From the NCBI RefSeq assembly GCF_037975245.1, contig NC_092567.1, positions 21,798,376 through 21,862,375 of the forward strand: DNA of 64,000 bases, written 5' to 3'. The translations under genes were made by a program, and so were the position numbers. Source of the stretch: Apostichopus japonicus (Eukaryota; Echinodermata; Holothuroidea; Aspidochirotida; Stichopodidae). The notes beneath the pieces are model-generated. The model searched no databases. It saw only the letters and a list, made by a program, of their open reading frames with translations, and was not told the DNA's origin. Of this stretch, positions 53,501 to 64,000 are shown piece after piece (the first letter of the stretch is position 1; each line of letters starts with the position of its first letter).

Positions 53501-56113
53501 TATGTATGTAAACCTGAAATTAAAACTACATTATCTAGAATATAAACCCCAACCCAAATATTAGTAATTATCTAAGATCAAGTCTTATTTCACTGGTTGG
53601 ATTGTTCCATCAATTTTTTAATAATATTTAGTCATAATAATACTTATTTATGTAGCACATTATACCGACGGTCTCCAATGTGCTTAACAAGAAACAAAAT
53701 GAGTATAAAAATACAGCATAGTAGAACAAAACCTTAAAGTTACACAAAAGGTTTGAAAAATCACAAGGTCCATTGAGGGTAACATGTGAATAAATGATTT
53801 TTTAGACGCTTTTAAATTTTCTTCGGTAGGGGCATTCTTAATGTGGGTGGGGGGGGGGGGAGTGTTCCAGAGCCTAGCTGCCGCAAATTGAAAAGAATGC
53901 TGACCGTAAGTCTTAGTATTAATTTTTGGTGGCTTTAGGAGAAAAGCACATGATAGATCTGAATGAGCGAGTTAGAATTTGTAAGGTGAGTAAGTCGGAA
54001 ATATAATATGGGGCAAAACAATTGATGGCTTTGTTAGTGAGGATGAGAAATTTGTACTTTATTCTTTCACGAACAGGAAGCCAGTGAAGTTGGTGGAGAA
54101 AAGATTTAATGTGGGATCTTTTATCTGTGAGGGTAACTAATCTGGTGGCGATGTATGAATGTGCTGAAGCTTAGAGATTTGGTAATCAGGAAGAACGAAT
54201 AAAAGGCTTATTACAACAGTAAGTCTGGGTGGTACAAAAGCATCCATGGATGAGTGTCTCAGTCGAGTTTTGATTAAGATATTTGCCAAATTGGCTAATA
54301 TTTCTGATAGCGTCTGAAGCAGAACAGCAGATAATATTTACATGAGGCACCAATGTAAATTACACCCGGTATCCAGTCAAAACGTCTCTTTACCAAAACG
54401 TCCCCGCTTTTTTAAGACCAAAATGTCCCCGCTTTTTACCAAAATGTCCCCATGAGTCAAAACGTCCCCGCTTTTATAATCAGTTGGAATGCAAGTGTGG
54501 ATGTTTTTAGTTCAAATCAATGCACATGGGCTCTTTGCAATGTTCAAAAATGTCGATATGAAGCAACTTTTCAACCCCCTGCCCCATCCTCAGGGACATT
54601 TCCCACATATGCGCTCAAGAAAAGAAGTACATGACCAAGCTACAACACATTTCACGATTATATTTCAAAAGTTTATATTATCTGGAATATGAATATCATT
54701 TCAATGTTACATAATTGTTGACCAAAATTTCCGAAATCAAAAGTAAAATAGACGTAAATAAGTCATTTTGCAAGGATCATTTACTATTTAAATTCTTGTT
54801 GTAGAACTTCTTCACCGACAAGCAAAAAAGACATGTAACGTTACCACACTAAAGGTAATCGAACGATATATTCTATACTTCAAAATGTCAAATATCAACA
54901 GGGGCATGTACCCGTGACAAAATTTTACTTCGTAAAAATAAATGTGAAATGATTTCACTCAATTTATAATATTATATAGATATATATACTGTATAGTATA
55001 CGCATCCAAATTCTTTTTTAATTCCTCTTGTATAATATTTTTTATTTTCCTTAATTCGTTAATTCACTGAAAAACATATAGCGTATACCTTTTTCATACC
55101 AAATATAATGAAACGATATAGTCCTTCATGATTTATTGAGCGCCTGTAATCCAACTTGCATGCCGATAACTTAGCCAAATTATAACTTAAAATTAATATA
55201 TATTCACAACTGTGAATGAATGTGATAGACAGGGACGTTTTGACTTACGGGGACGTTTTGACCAACGGGGACGTTTTGACGAAAAGCGGGAACGTTTTGG
55301 TACGGGGACGTTTTGGTAAAGGGACGTTTTGACTGGTAAGCTTACACCCAGATCTTCAACAGAGAGAACGGGAGATAAACAACAATCGCTAATCTTAAAG
55401 AAAGGCTTTTTTTCATTAATAAAGTTGTTTGTCATTGTCAAATTATTTTGAGAACATTGACACTTCATAGGCCTTTATCTTAGATATTTTAATTATGCTA
55501 ATTTAATTAAGTTAATTATAGAGTTTTGCACAATCGCGGTAGTCAGGAAATTATAGTGAGAACACAGTAATTATATAGTTGAATGGACAGGGAAATACGA
55601 GACTTGATTAATAATCTAATTATCCGACTTCATTGGTTCGTTTACGATCTGCTGGTGTGTAATACTAATAGTAATACTAGTAGAGAACTGGTTCGGTAGG
55701 GGAGCACGCACTTCCTAAGTTGCAAATTATGGACTAAGTTGTGTGATCTCTACAACGAGTATCGGTTACGCGAAATGGAGGACACAGCAGATCCGGCTTT
55801 CTGAAGTAGCCTCATTTGGCTTTATTTGAAAGAAACAAGTAACACTAATAATGAGAATGTATGTGCATGCCCAAACCTCCACCATGGCCAGAGACACGGT
55901 TGCTGGGTTAAGATCTCATGTTTTTTTTTTAGTTCCGTTTCTTTCTTTAGGACACATGATTAACGTTGACTCATGGTGCGTGCTGCGAAGTACTTGTATA
56001 AACAACAAAGGAATCCAAAACCACGCCATTTTGGAACTTTTCTGGTGATTTAAATGTAATACTTACTCCGCTGGGAGGTCTCCAGAAGGTGGAACTTCCA
56101 CTGTCTCACTCAT
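44528..56113 (-). CDS. FKBP4: FKBP4/FKBP5-type immunophilin, 519 aa, 10 exons
   Basis: Hsp90 co-chaperone and peptidyl-prolyl isomerase. Exons in transcript order: 56113-56067, 53064-52805, 51516-51418, 50038-49880, 49596-49528, 48805-48627, 47475-47392, 46690-46505, 45592-45350 and 44761-44528 (TGA 44530-44528). Phases agree throughout. The first FKBP domain (residues 50-160 or so) keeps the active-site residues: [32 protein letters not shown] and [11 protein letters not shown]. The second (about 170-275) is degenerate: VDGVEEGI in place of the VIxxW block. TPR repeats follow (residues 285-405 or so: [55 protein letters not shown]), then a charged helix ([14 protein letters not shown]) and a Glu/Ala-rich tail with [16 protein letters not shown] repeats. 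Human FKBP4 is 459 aa; the difference is mostly N- and C-terminal tails. The ATG at 56113 was chosen because a later in-frame Met (residue 20) would drop exon 1. FKBP4 and FKBP5 arose by vertebrate duplication, so the symbol is approximate. Confidence 0.93.
46735..46840 (+). repeat. Fragment of TATATAGCGC-headed repeat
   Basis: AATCTTATATAGCGCTCTACGC...GGGCTTTACAAACAATGAC resembles the heads of the repeats at 17270 and 53627. It lies in an FKBP intron. Confidence 0.5.
47500..48003 (+). repeat. Direct duplication of about 250 bp in FKBP intron
   Basis: Units 47500-47743 and 47745-48003 share CTATCCTATG, CAGATATCAAGTTATCATT, CTTATCAAACAAGCTGTATG, CTTTGGGGTTGCACCAAACT and AGTTGTTGCACCAGTTTGGT. 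Each is preceded by a CT run and an AAC-type run (AACAACAAC). No exon is included. Confidence 0.85.
50715..50790 (+). repeat. Short ATT repeat and AAAGCGC head fragment
   Basis: TTATTATTATTAGTATTG followed by GATTTATAAAGCGCCATCTACACAAAGG, a likely fragment of the TATATAGCGC family. Confidence 0.4.
50876..51225 (+). repeat. tRNA-derived SINE, about 350 bp
   Basis: A tRNA-like head (GGGCGTTGTGGTCAAAGG..., B box GGTTCGAGCCC at 50909-50919) is followed by TGTGTCCTTGGGCAAGGCGCTTAATC and CTCTTCACCCAGGTGTATAA, a SINE body motif widespread in invertebrates and basal deuterostomes. The end is marked by GGGCCTTGGCCCTGAACAAG and an A/T-rich tail AAATTAAATTAATTAAAAA. It lies in FKBP intron 3. Confidence 0.75.
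53627..54359 (+). repeat. Interspersed retroelement-like repeat, copy 2
   Basis: The head TAATACTTATTTATGTAGCACATTATACC is followed by conserved-looking blocks GTTCCAGAGCCTAGC, GAATGCTGACCGTAAG and GGAAGCCAGTGAAG, the same layout as 17270-18355. It is cut by the transposon at 54368-55341 and appears to resume at 55350 (AGATCTTCAACAGAG). Confidence 0.6.
54360..55349. mobile_element. Inverted-repeat DNA transposon with 8-bp TSD
   Basis: The element 54368-55341 (974 bp) is flanked by exact 8-bp duplications TTACACCC at 54360-54367 and 55342-55349. Ends are inverted repeats: CCAGTCAAAACGTCTCTTTACC on the left and the reverse complement of TACCAGTCAAAACGTCCCTTTACC on the right. Both contain several subterminal AAAACGTCCCCGCTTTT-type motifs in mirrored orientation. 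The interior is AT-rich with no transposase frame. 8-bp duplications fit hAT, P or Merlin superfamilies; I cannot decide between them. Confidence 0.88.
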
Positions 56114-56340
56114 AGTAACTTCTTTTAGAAGAAATATTGATTCTATTTAAGGTTTAGGTAGATGATCACTACTCTGAGACTAGGCTGAAGTCGAACCTAC
56201 TAGAATCTGCCGCTGAACAGTAACAATGTAGTCGAAATTCTACAGCGCAGCGTAAACACGTGTGATTTTCTGCGTTTAGGACGGAATTGGGGCGTGGTCG
56301 AATGAGTATTCATATCACAACCTGTTGACTCCACCTACGA
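56114..56340 (-). promoter_or_regulatory. FKBP upstream region with CCAAT and E-box
   Basis: Upstream of the minus-strand start codon there is a CCAAT box (minus strand, 56290-56286), a GGGGCGTGG GC/KLF-type box overlapping it on the plus strand, and an E-box CACGTG at 56257-56262. No TATA box at the usual spacing. Typical of a housekeeping promoter, but motif matches alone are weak evidence. Confidence 0.4.
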
Positions 56341-59300
56341 AAGACAATTGTCGCTAAAAGGAAACATTGGAATTCTGCTAGGGAAAAGGGAACCTGTATT
56401 TTATGAAAGGTTGCATGAGAAGCTAACTATACCGGTGTAAATGGTGGTCCTTAGCGGAGATCAAAGGGTTTTTTAGGTCAAGGAAGGGTCAGTGAAGGGA
56501 TAATCGGGTACAACGTATGTAGGAATTGCAGATGAATATGTGGTGAGAGAATAACAGACAATTGACAGGAATAGTTTGGTGAATCCCAAGAGTTACTGAA
56601 GCTTCAGTATATGTGACATTCACACCTGCCCTCGGGACTGTCACTAATTAACACCCCAAGCTGATAGACCAGAGCACACCACAACTTCTCACAAACTTGA
56701 CGAGAGGAATACTCATTATTGTGGTTCCTAATGATTAATAAGCACGGTAATGATAGTGAAAATTGAGAAACTGTCACAACGAGAGTCGCTCATACCAGTA
56801 GATCAGGACCTGGGAGAAAAAAGGAATGGGGTAAGTAGAAGGACATTGGAAGAAGCTGCAGATAGGGGGTGGGGACAACTAAATGAGAAAATGGGTAGTG
56901 GACAAGGGGGTGGTGGGAAAGGGACAATGGTGTATTGGAAAGTGAAGAGGCAAATAGATGATTGGGGCGGGGGGGGGGGAGTCAAGAGAAAAATAAAACA
57001 CAAGAAGGAAAATACAAATCAGCTTGCCAGCATATATTTATATCACTGATGTTGAATATTCAGTTTATATCACCACTTTGAATGTCTGCTGTGTACAAAT
57101 GTCATAGTTAGCATGATAAAAACAAAACACACATTTGTATGTCCTTTCCTTGTTGCCTTGAAAGCAATGGTATGAACAAAAATGAACAGAAACAAAAAAC
57201 AAAACAACAACATGAAATGGAAGAAAATTTAAAGCCACTTTTGACATAATGTGGAAGATAAACTAATCACTGAAGGAATTAGATCAGTCATGAGGATACC
57301 GAAAAAAATCATTCTCTTTTAGTAAACTAACAAAATTCGCAAAGCTTTAACAAATATTAAAATGAATAGTTTCAAGGTATAAAATTAAGCAACTTAATTT
57401 TTGGGGAAAAGGGGGACAATTTATATTGGATGGCAGTAGTTCAAGGGATAAGGTGGTACTTTGTATGTGGCACTAGAAACAGCTAATATTTCGGAGGTTG
57501 TGGATCCCTCGGTCAGTCAAAATTAGGTGGGTTTTTTCTTTATTCTGTAAGAGCTCTAAACAGTTCCTTTTCTTCTCCATGTGGATTAATAGGACTTATA
57601 CTCCAACTTTTTAATAGTAAAACCAGTTCTAACATTTACCCAAACTATTTAAGAACTACCACACATACCTAAAGTGAAACGTACCTGTCGTTCTCTACTT
57701 CCCAGAGGCATATGTGGCTGTCTAGTGTTGGAAAATATGACTCACCAAAAGGCAGATAGAATGAAAAAGAAGGGGATGGGGGTGGGGGTTAGGGGAAGGG
57801 GTGAGGAAGAGGAACAAAACTACATAACCTATAAAGTGAACTGTATCCTGAGGAACGTACCATAAATACAAACAAAAATAACAAACAACTGCAAGTACAA
57901 CTTTTTCTAATACTGTAAGGCCTCAAAAAATAATTCTTACTTCTTTCCATTTTAAAAAATTAGGAAAAGAATATCAAAAACAGTATAAACCTCTGGAAAA
58001 TATTGAAGGGCAATACCAGAGCCGACTTATTTGGGACAGACAAAATACAAATTTTTGCCTTGGATGCTAGGAATACGCTCATCTCTTAACAGACTTTGAC
58101 CTCACATCCTCCAAAAACTGTCCATTTTGTGATCATGAGTAATTGGAAAATTTAGACTTTACTGAGATTTTTTTTTCTGAGTTCGTTTAAACAATTCTTG
58201 AAGATGTAAAACTACTTGCTTATACAGACAGCTCAAGTAATTAGAGAGGAATAAGACTTAAAACCATCACTTATTAAACTTGTTTCAAATTCAATATCAT
58301 CCAGTCCCCGAGAATAGCATAAATATAGATCCCAAAATGTTTTAAATGCAACGTTGAAGTAACCTTTCTTTTTTCTTTTATCGTAAAGTCACTTTGTGAA
58401 GTTAGCCAAAGGTTTTGAGTGTACACTTTTTGTAAGAAGTCTTTGTTATTCCTTTAGTTAATCAGGTTTGTTCATATTTTCACTCTGCATATATTATCCA
58501 TGTATAAGAAACAACATGGATGTTTAAGGGGACTTAGAAGTGAAGCTTAACAATGCTAAAACTTCAGAAAAATTCAAAATTCTTTGCATGGCAGTCACAG
58601 TCAGTTTGTCTAACGACTTTCCTTTAATTTGCTTTGTTTTGCTTCACTTACTGGTCCCTCAAACATCGACAGAGCTGCTATTTAAAACAATGATTGACAA
58701 AATTGGTTCCCTTTAATACACCTACCAAAAACATTTGTTGGGCCAATCAGCAACATAACTCTTATTTGTTAAATGACATAATACCCAGTCAATTTTGATG
58801 GAATCAAAACTGATTTCAAGTTGAACTAATTTTGATTTCTTTATTTACTATTTCTTTTTCACATAATTATAGAATTGAGTTGTATATTTCCTTCTTTGAC
58901 CTAATTATCACCTATGAACTAAAAACTAGAAAAGTGAACAAGAAGAGTTGCTATGGCGACTTTACTGTCTGCAAGTTTTTCCAATCAAGAAACATCTATC
59001 ATCTGCCTCTTAAAAATATTGCCAGATAAAGCAACAACAACAAGTATGCAAATAAAAAGAAGAAAAAAAACATTACGTTTGTCTTCCTATAGTGAATTTG
59101 TTTTCCTTCCGTTTTGTGTCTGCCTCTGTTAAGTTGTAAATGAAGAAACATCTCTGCCCTGAAATTTTGGGCCTTTTTCAGTAGCAGTTTACCCTCGACT
59201 ACCTTTTTTCGACTTTAATAAAAAACTATTTAACCCGCTATTTACACATCTGTACCTCTCGCAGTATGAAATAAATTAATGTACAAGAGAGAGTGTCCAT

Positions 59301-61646
59301 GTGTACATGACCAATGACAAAACAGAGCACAAATATACAGAAAATTACCTCGTGAATATTCAAACATAGTCATCAAATTATTTGCATATCAGTTTTTTTT
59401 CCTATATACATATATTGATAGCATTTGGCATTTAATTAACATAATATTACAAGTTCAGATTAATACAGCGCCTTAAAATATCTTAACCTTAAAAATGTTT
59501 ACCAAAATTTTACAAATCATACTCAACTTCAACAAAAATCTGTGTTTAATAAAAATCTTGCACCTTTAATATTTCGGCACCTTCTTGCTCCAACACTACC
59601 TCTTTTGACCTCCCTCCCTCCCCCCACCCCTCTGCCCTCCCCATTTATCTGACACCATTCAATTGTAGATTACACAAGTGTAAATATAAAAACAACTACA
59701 GATAAAAATTGAAGTGATCAGCACAACTTATCTGTTATCTTGAAATCGTTTTCAACTATTGTTTATTAACTAAAATTTAATATATATATATATTACCAAA
59801 TTAAGTTAAGTTACAAGCCCTCAATAACTCTGAATGACTTTTGCTGTGAAGATTTTCCAAAGATTTCCAATGTACTGTATAAGACCAGTAGCTTGTTCTT
59901 AAAATTTGAACCTTTTTGTAATCTGACAATATTTTGATATAAAACACAAATTACAAGAGATAATTAATCCTAAGCATGACAGATAAATTTCATATCTATC
60001 AATTGTTTTTTTTGTTTTAATGTTCATTAAAATGATTAATTGATTAACAGATTTTATACATTTCAAGACCCCCTCCCGGAACCGCTCCCGTGACAGAAGG
60101 AACAAAAAAAGTTAAAATAAATATTAGAATATATTTTCCTCGTGGGAGTTCTGCAGATATCAATATACATATTAATTTTTTCATTTTTCCAAAAATAGAA
60201 CTGTGTCATATACAAGAGTCGTCTTACTTTAACTATATACAAAGATCACTTACGCCAAATCGTCAAAAAATTATCGGAAAAAAGCGAGAAGAGAATTATG
60301 ATGGGGTTTATCTTAAAAATCGTACAAAAAAAAGTGTTAGAACGAATTAACAAAGTATGAGTTGTCAATACATACAGCTGAGAAGTTAAAGTTAATACTG
60401 AGCTTATAAAACATTTCCATCTCACCAATCCTTAAAAGTAACGAACGGCAAAAACCTCTCCTGTTTTTCTTCTTCTTTTTACACATGTTGACAATACTTC
60501 TGCAACAGTACTGAGTAGGCTAAAGTTTCATTTCAAGTCCAAGAAAACGAGTCATAAACTGCGTTTTTCCCCATAAAATAAATGTTGAAAATGCCGAAAT
60601 TTTCTCTCGTCACAATAAATGCAGATGAGGGATGGAATAATTTTCGGAAGACGATTTGAAGTCCTCTGCGAGTTGGTCACAAAACAAATCTATTTCAAGT
60701 TTTTGATATTTGTTGAAAACAAGTAGGAAAATATTGAATCCTTTTTACAAAAAATATTTATAAGGCTTTTCTTGGTAGTTTGACAATTAGCTCTGACTCC
60801 AAAAAAAGCCATAAATTTCTGAAGAAGATTTGACCTAAAATCAATTTCTGAGGAATAAACCACAGGGGTTAAGATCATGAGTGTGGCGACATTATATTTA
60901 AGAATCAACTGTGGAGTAAACTTGTCCACAGTTGTCATAAATTTTGACATCCCCGCTTCTGACTATCCCCCCTCTTTTTGGAAATCTGTTTGACATGGAA
61001 GTGAAATATTGTCACGAAAATGTCCAGAATCGAGGATGGAGATCCTGATCACAGTAAAAAATGAAAATATTTACTGTAACGCTGGACTTAATACAGAACT
61101 TGTCTCGGCCATAGGGCTATCCACTGAAAGAAGCACATGACAATTGACATGTCTGCGTTAGGCTAGCAGCCTATCTGTGTTGGTTTTTTTTTCCTTTTCC
61201 TCTTTGGCCAGCTGTCACATCAAAGCTCTCTCCTTGAGAAAAGTTATTAAGGCACAAATGATATACTTTGAACCTCTCTGTCTTTGTCACTACATTTTAG
61301 TGTGTAATAACAGATGCCAGGCCAAAAGCTTACAGCCTACATTTCGTTTCCTTGATAACGCCTTCCTATGATAACGATCACAATTTTCCAGTAGTGGTTA
61401 CCAAGTTCCCATCATTACAATATGCCATGGGTAGCAAAGGTCATCGAAGACGTTAGTGTACTTGTTACTTCGTAAACCGTTCCGCAATCGATCGGCGATT
61501 ACCATGACGACATGCGTTATGTCGACAGATTATCAAATTGTGGCACCATGGAACAATCTCCATCGTCGACCCGAAATGGCCACGTTTCGAAATCTCAAAA
61601 CTTTATTTTCAAGTTCGTCTCTTTTTCTCTCTGTTTCACTGTTCAT
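56341..61646. other. Intergenic AT-rich sequence, no gene seen
   Basis: About 5.3 kb with no supportable exon. Holds purine/G-rich tracts (56870-56995, 57770-57800), a CCTCCC tract near 59609 and long AT-rich stretches. The 3' UTR of the minus-strand gene that stops at 61647 should lie in the upper part. Confidence 0.55.
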
Positions 61647-62921
61647 TCACACCCTGGTCGGTTTGAATTTTTCGTCTTCCCAGAATTCCAAGACCGCATC
61701 GTACTCGTGGTCACCGTTATTACACTTCTCGGTTGGGATGTACTTGGACATATATGGGTCCGGACCGCACGCCCCTCCACCGTTACTGTCGGTCAGCATT
61801 CTAGCCAGCTCGGCGTTGCTGACTTTCCCCGTGCTGTTTGCCGCCAAGAAGGCATTGTCCTGCAAAACAAAAAGAGTTGTAAATATGAAAGGTTTGGAAT
61901 TCTTTTGTCTTCCCAAAATGCAATGCTGCCATTTCTCCTGTTTCCCTCCCATATCCTATTGTGCAAAGAACTGTTACCTGTCCTTCCTATGCCCTCTGCT
62001 TCATGACCTACCCTATTAGATCTCTTTCATCCTACCTCCAGCGAAACAAAATCATGGACAAAGACTCTTCTTTCCATGGTAGGTTCAAAATCACCCCCCC
62101 CCCCTTCTCCTACCCTCAAAACCCTTTCTAAACTTCCCGCACCCTGTTGCAAAAGAAATCGTTGCACCGCGGTACTGCATGGCAAAATTTAACGGCCGTC
62201 CGAGAAGACCAAACTTTTGTCCAGGCCACCAAAATCGACTCTGGAGGTTGTCCGATGGGCAACTAGTTAATTGTTTTCATCAAATTCAGTTGTAACTAAA
62301 TACCTCCAAATAGGTCAGATGATACAGTGGTATCACCGTCTATTACTTTGAAGATATCCAAGTAAAATATAATATAATATATAATATATCATACATAATA
62401 TATAGTATATCATACATAATATAAAATATATCATACATAATATATAGCATATCATACATCATATATCTTACATAATATATAATATATCATACATAATATA
62501 TAACATATAGTATATAATACAAAATATATAATATATATGTAGTATATAATATAGTGGTACACCTATGATCCACCCAATATGACATTACACTGGCCCGAAA
62601 ACTGGTGTTGTATTCACCAAACCTACACATCTCTCTCCTAGCAGCGTACTTATTGGTCATTCTTTGTTATTTTGCCACATTTCTTATTCGGAAAATACAA
62701 ATTTGCCGATCGGGCGACTCTCTGGTAGTCCAAGGGATAACCAGATAAAATCCTTAATAATTTGCCCTGTATGATATCTCTATCGTACCTGTTTCGGGCA
62801 GTAGGTAATACTTCTGTCGTCTGGATGGGTGTTGGGGGCAATCTCGTTGCTGATCGCGTTAAATCTCACATCGGCGAAATAACTGGCACTTGACTGCGAA
62901 TACCCACAACCTCTCGGCCTC
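61647..62921 (-). CDS. Unidentified cysteine-containing protein, last two exons
   Basis: Two coding exons on the minus strand: 62921-62789 (acceptor CTCCCAG, donor GTACGA) and 61859-61647 (acceptor TTTTGCAG, stop TGA 61649-61647). They join in phase 0 to give 115 C-terminal residues. Visible: RPRGCGYSQSSASYF, VRFNAISNEIAPN, HPDDRSITYCPKQ, DNAFLAANSTGKVSNAEL, GGGACGPDPYMSKY and CNNGDHEYDAVLEF. Four cysteines and one N-x-S/T site (NST) are compatible with a secreted or lumenal protein. The DNAFLAANSTGKVSNAEL stretch looks a little like an EF-hand loop, but I do not claim this. The upstream exons lie beyond the window or in 62922-64000, where none could be supported. I do not recognise the family. 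Confidence 0.7.
62365..62560. repeat. AT-rich ATATCATACATAAT tandem repeat
   Basis: Imperfect repeats of TATATCATACATAATATA in the intron between the two recognised exons of the last gene. Confidence 0.85.
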
Positions 62922-64000
62922 CTGGGAGCAGACGAGAAAACATGATGGATAAAAGTCAGTTTTGAAAAGTGTGAAAACAATTTTTTTTTTTTTTTTACAT
63001 TCATGTAAAGTCTAAACAAGACTCTTTGTGGAGTTGACTGTTTTTGGAATTATCAAATTTGCGATGTCTTTTCATCTTTCATATGAGTGTGATTGTTGCA
63101 ATAAAACAACAACATAAAAAAAGGAAAGGGAATATTTCTCACTACCTTATGAGAGTTTGGGTACCCAGGGAAACATAAGATCAAGAAATAAACGTGTTCT
63201 CATGTTTAGAATTTTTTTAAATATAAATATAAAAGTACCATGTTATGCACAAAGACTTGAAAAGACACTTAATGACATAATTGTCCCTGGTGCCTAAAAG
63301 GGGTTTCCCCTGACACCACTGACAACCCTCTTTTGATTTATGAGGGACCAACTGCATCTTTTGTTTCTTTAGTTGCCATGACGACACAAAATTACCATAA
63401 CAGACCATGAGTCACATATGATCAAAACATTATCTTCAAGAGAAAGTGGTTTGAAGTTACTTAAAGTAAATAAATTCAAATTATAAACAAACTTAATTGA
63501 AAAACCAAAAATATTATTTTCTTTCAAGAAATCCTCAATTCAGGTTAATTGCATTAGTCAATTCTGGACAAGACTTAGAAAGACAAACATATGCAAATTG
63601 CATCCCTATTTATTTTTTATTTTATTTTTTTGCTTTTTTTATTTTGTTTATTTTTATTTGTTTATTTTTATTTGTTTATTTTATTTGTTTATTTTGTTGT
63701 ACTTGATGGACAAGACTTCGAAGACAGGCATATGCAATTGCATCCCTATTTATTTTTTATTTTATTTTTTTGCTTTTTTTATTTTGTTTATTTTTATTTG
63801 TTTATTTTTATTTGTTTATTTTATTTGTTTATTTTGTTGTACTTGATGGACAAGACTTCGAAGACAGGCATATGCAATTGCATCCCTATTTATTCATTTA
63901 ATTTATTTGCTTTTATTATTTTGTTTATTTTGTTTATTTACTTATATTTATATATTTATATATTTTATTTATTTGTTTATTTTATTTTTTTGTTTTATTT
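62922..64000. other. Upstream intron of last gene, repeats
   Basis: No further exon seen on the minus strand. Contains a T15-type run near 62980 and, from 63601, a tandem duplication (separate entry). Confidence 0.5.
63601..64000 (+). repeat. 140-bp tandem repeat, TTTATT-rich
   Basis: CATCCCTATTTATT starts at 63601, 63741 and 63881. The first two units are nearly identical over 140 bp (ending GACAAGACTTCGAAGACAGGCATATGCAATTG); the third diverges and runs off the window end. Confidence 0.9.

Noticed and set aside
56750-57049. 99-codon open frame upstream of FKBP
   Set aside because: Gly/Lys-rich translation of purine-rich simple sequence, with no homology or splice context.
57430-57540. Possible tRNA-like SINE
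   Set aside because: Only a weak A-box resemblance; no B box at the proper distance.
61456-62019. 187-codon plus-strand open frame
   Set aside because: It overlaps the spliced minus-strand exon 61859-61647 antisense and continues into intron sequence without recognisable protein features.

Overview
This looks like animal nuclear DNA. It is AT-rich and intron-rich, with GT-AG introns of roughly 0.1-3 kb, no operons, and dense interspersed repeats: tRNA-derived SINE-like units, short inverted-repeat DNA transposons, satellites and poly-C/poly-T tracts. Protein similarity and repeat content suggest a marine invertebrate deuterostome, perhaps an echinoderm such as a sea cucumber. That placement is an inference and is weaker than the gene calls.

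Five genes can be assembled exon by exon, each with consistent splice phases. (1) 1047-4550, + strand: the last four coding exons of phosphatidylserine synthase 2 (PTDSS2); the 5' part lies outside the window. (2) 10854-17053, +: thymidylate synthase (TYMS), 324 aa, six exon types. (3) 24645-34999, +: the Ku70 subunit of the DNA-end-binding complex (XRCC6), 14 coding exons, 606 aa, vWA to SAP domain. (4) 44528-56113, -: a large FKBP4/FKBP5-type immunophilin with two FKBP domains and TPRs, 10 coding exons, 519 aa. (5) 61647-62921, -: the last two exons of a cysteine-containing protein I do not recognise. The genes are unrelated housekeeping functions (lipid, nucleotide, DNA repair, chaperone) and show no functional clustering.

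The most unusual feature is in TYMS. The exon carrying the catalytic cysteine is present six times in tandem (14061-14955). Each unit has its own splice acceptor and donor. Three copies are intact; three have lost the codons for the dUMP-phosphate-binding Arg-Ser. Two other genes show the same kind of event: XRCC6 exon 3, where the copied donor would add exactly 31 in-frame residues, and PTDSS2, where the copy is degenerate. Local exon-end duplication therefore recurs in this window.

The intergenic regions are built from repeats. 17.1-24.6 kb holds a LINE/SINE-like repeat, a satellite with alternating 168/150-bp monomers, two copies of a tRNA-derived SINE and several microsatellites. 35.0-44.5 kb holds 19 exact-length 20-bp minisatellite units, an inverted-repeat MITE, a degenerate satellite, and a ten-unit tandem array of about 160-bp tRNA-like units with A-box, B-box and T-run terminators (38.1-39.7 kb), followed by two further tRNA-like modules. 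A nested DNA transposon with an exact 8-bp target-site duplication (54360-55349) interrupts an older repeat in the first intron of the FKBP gene. Three copies of a TTAA-flanked MITE (two in introns), a hAT-like MITE in an XRCC6 intron and a 91-bp-arm foldback element upstream of TYMS complete the mobile content.
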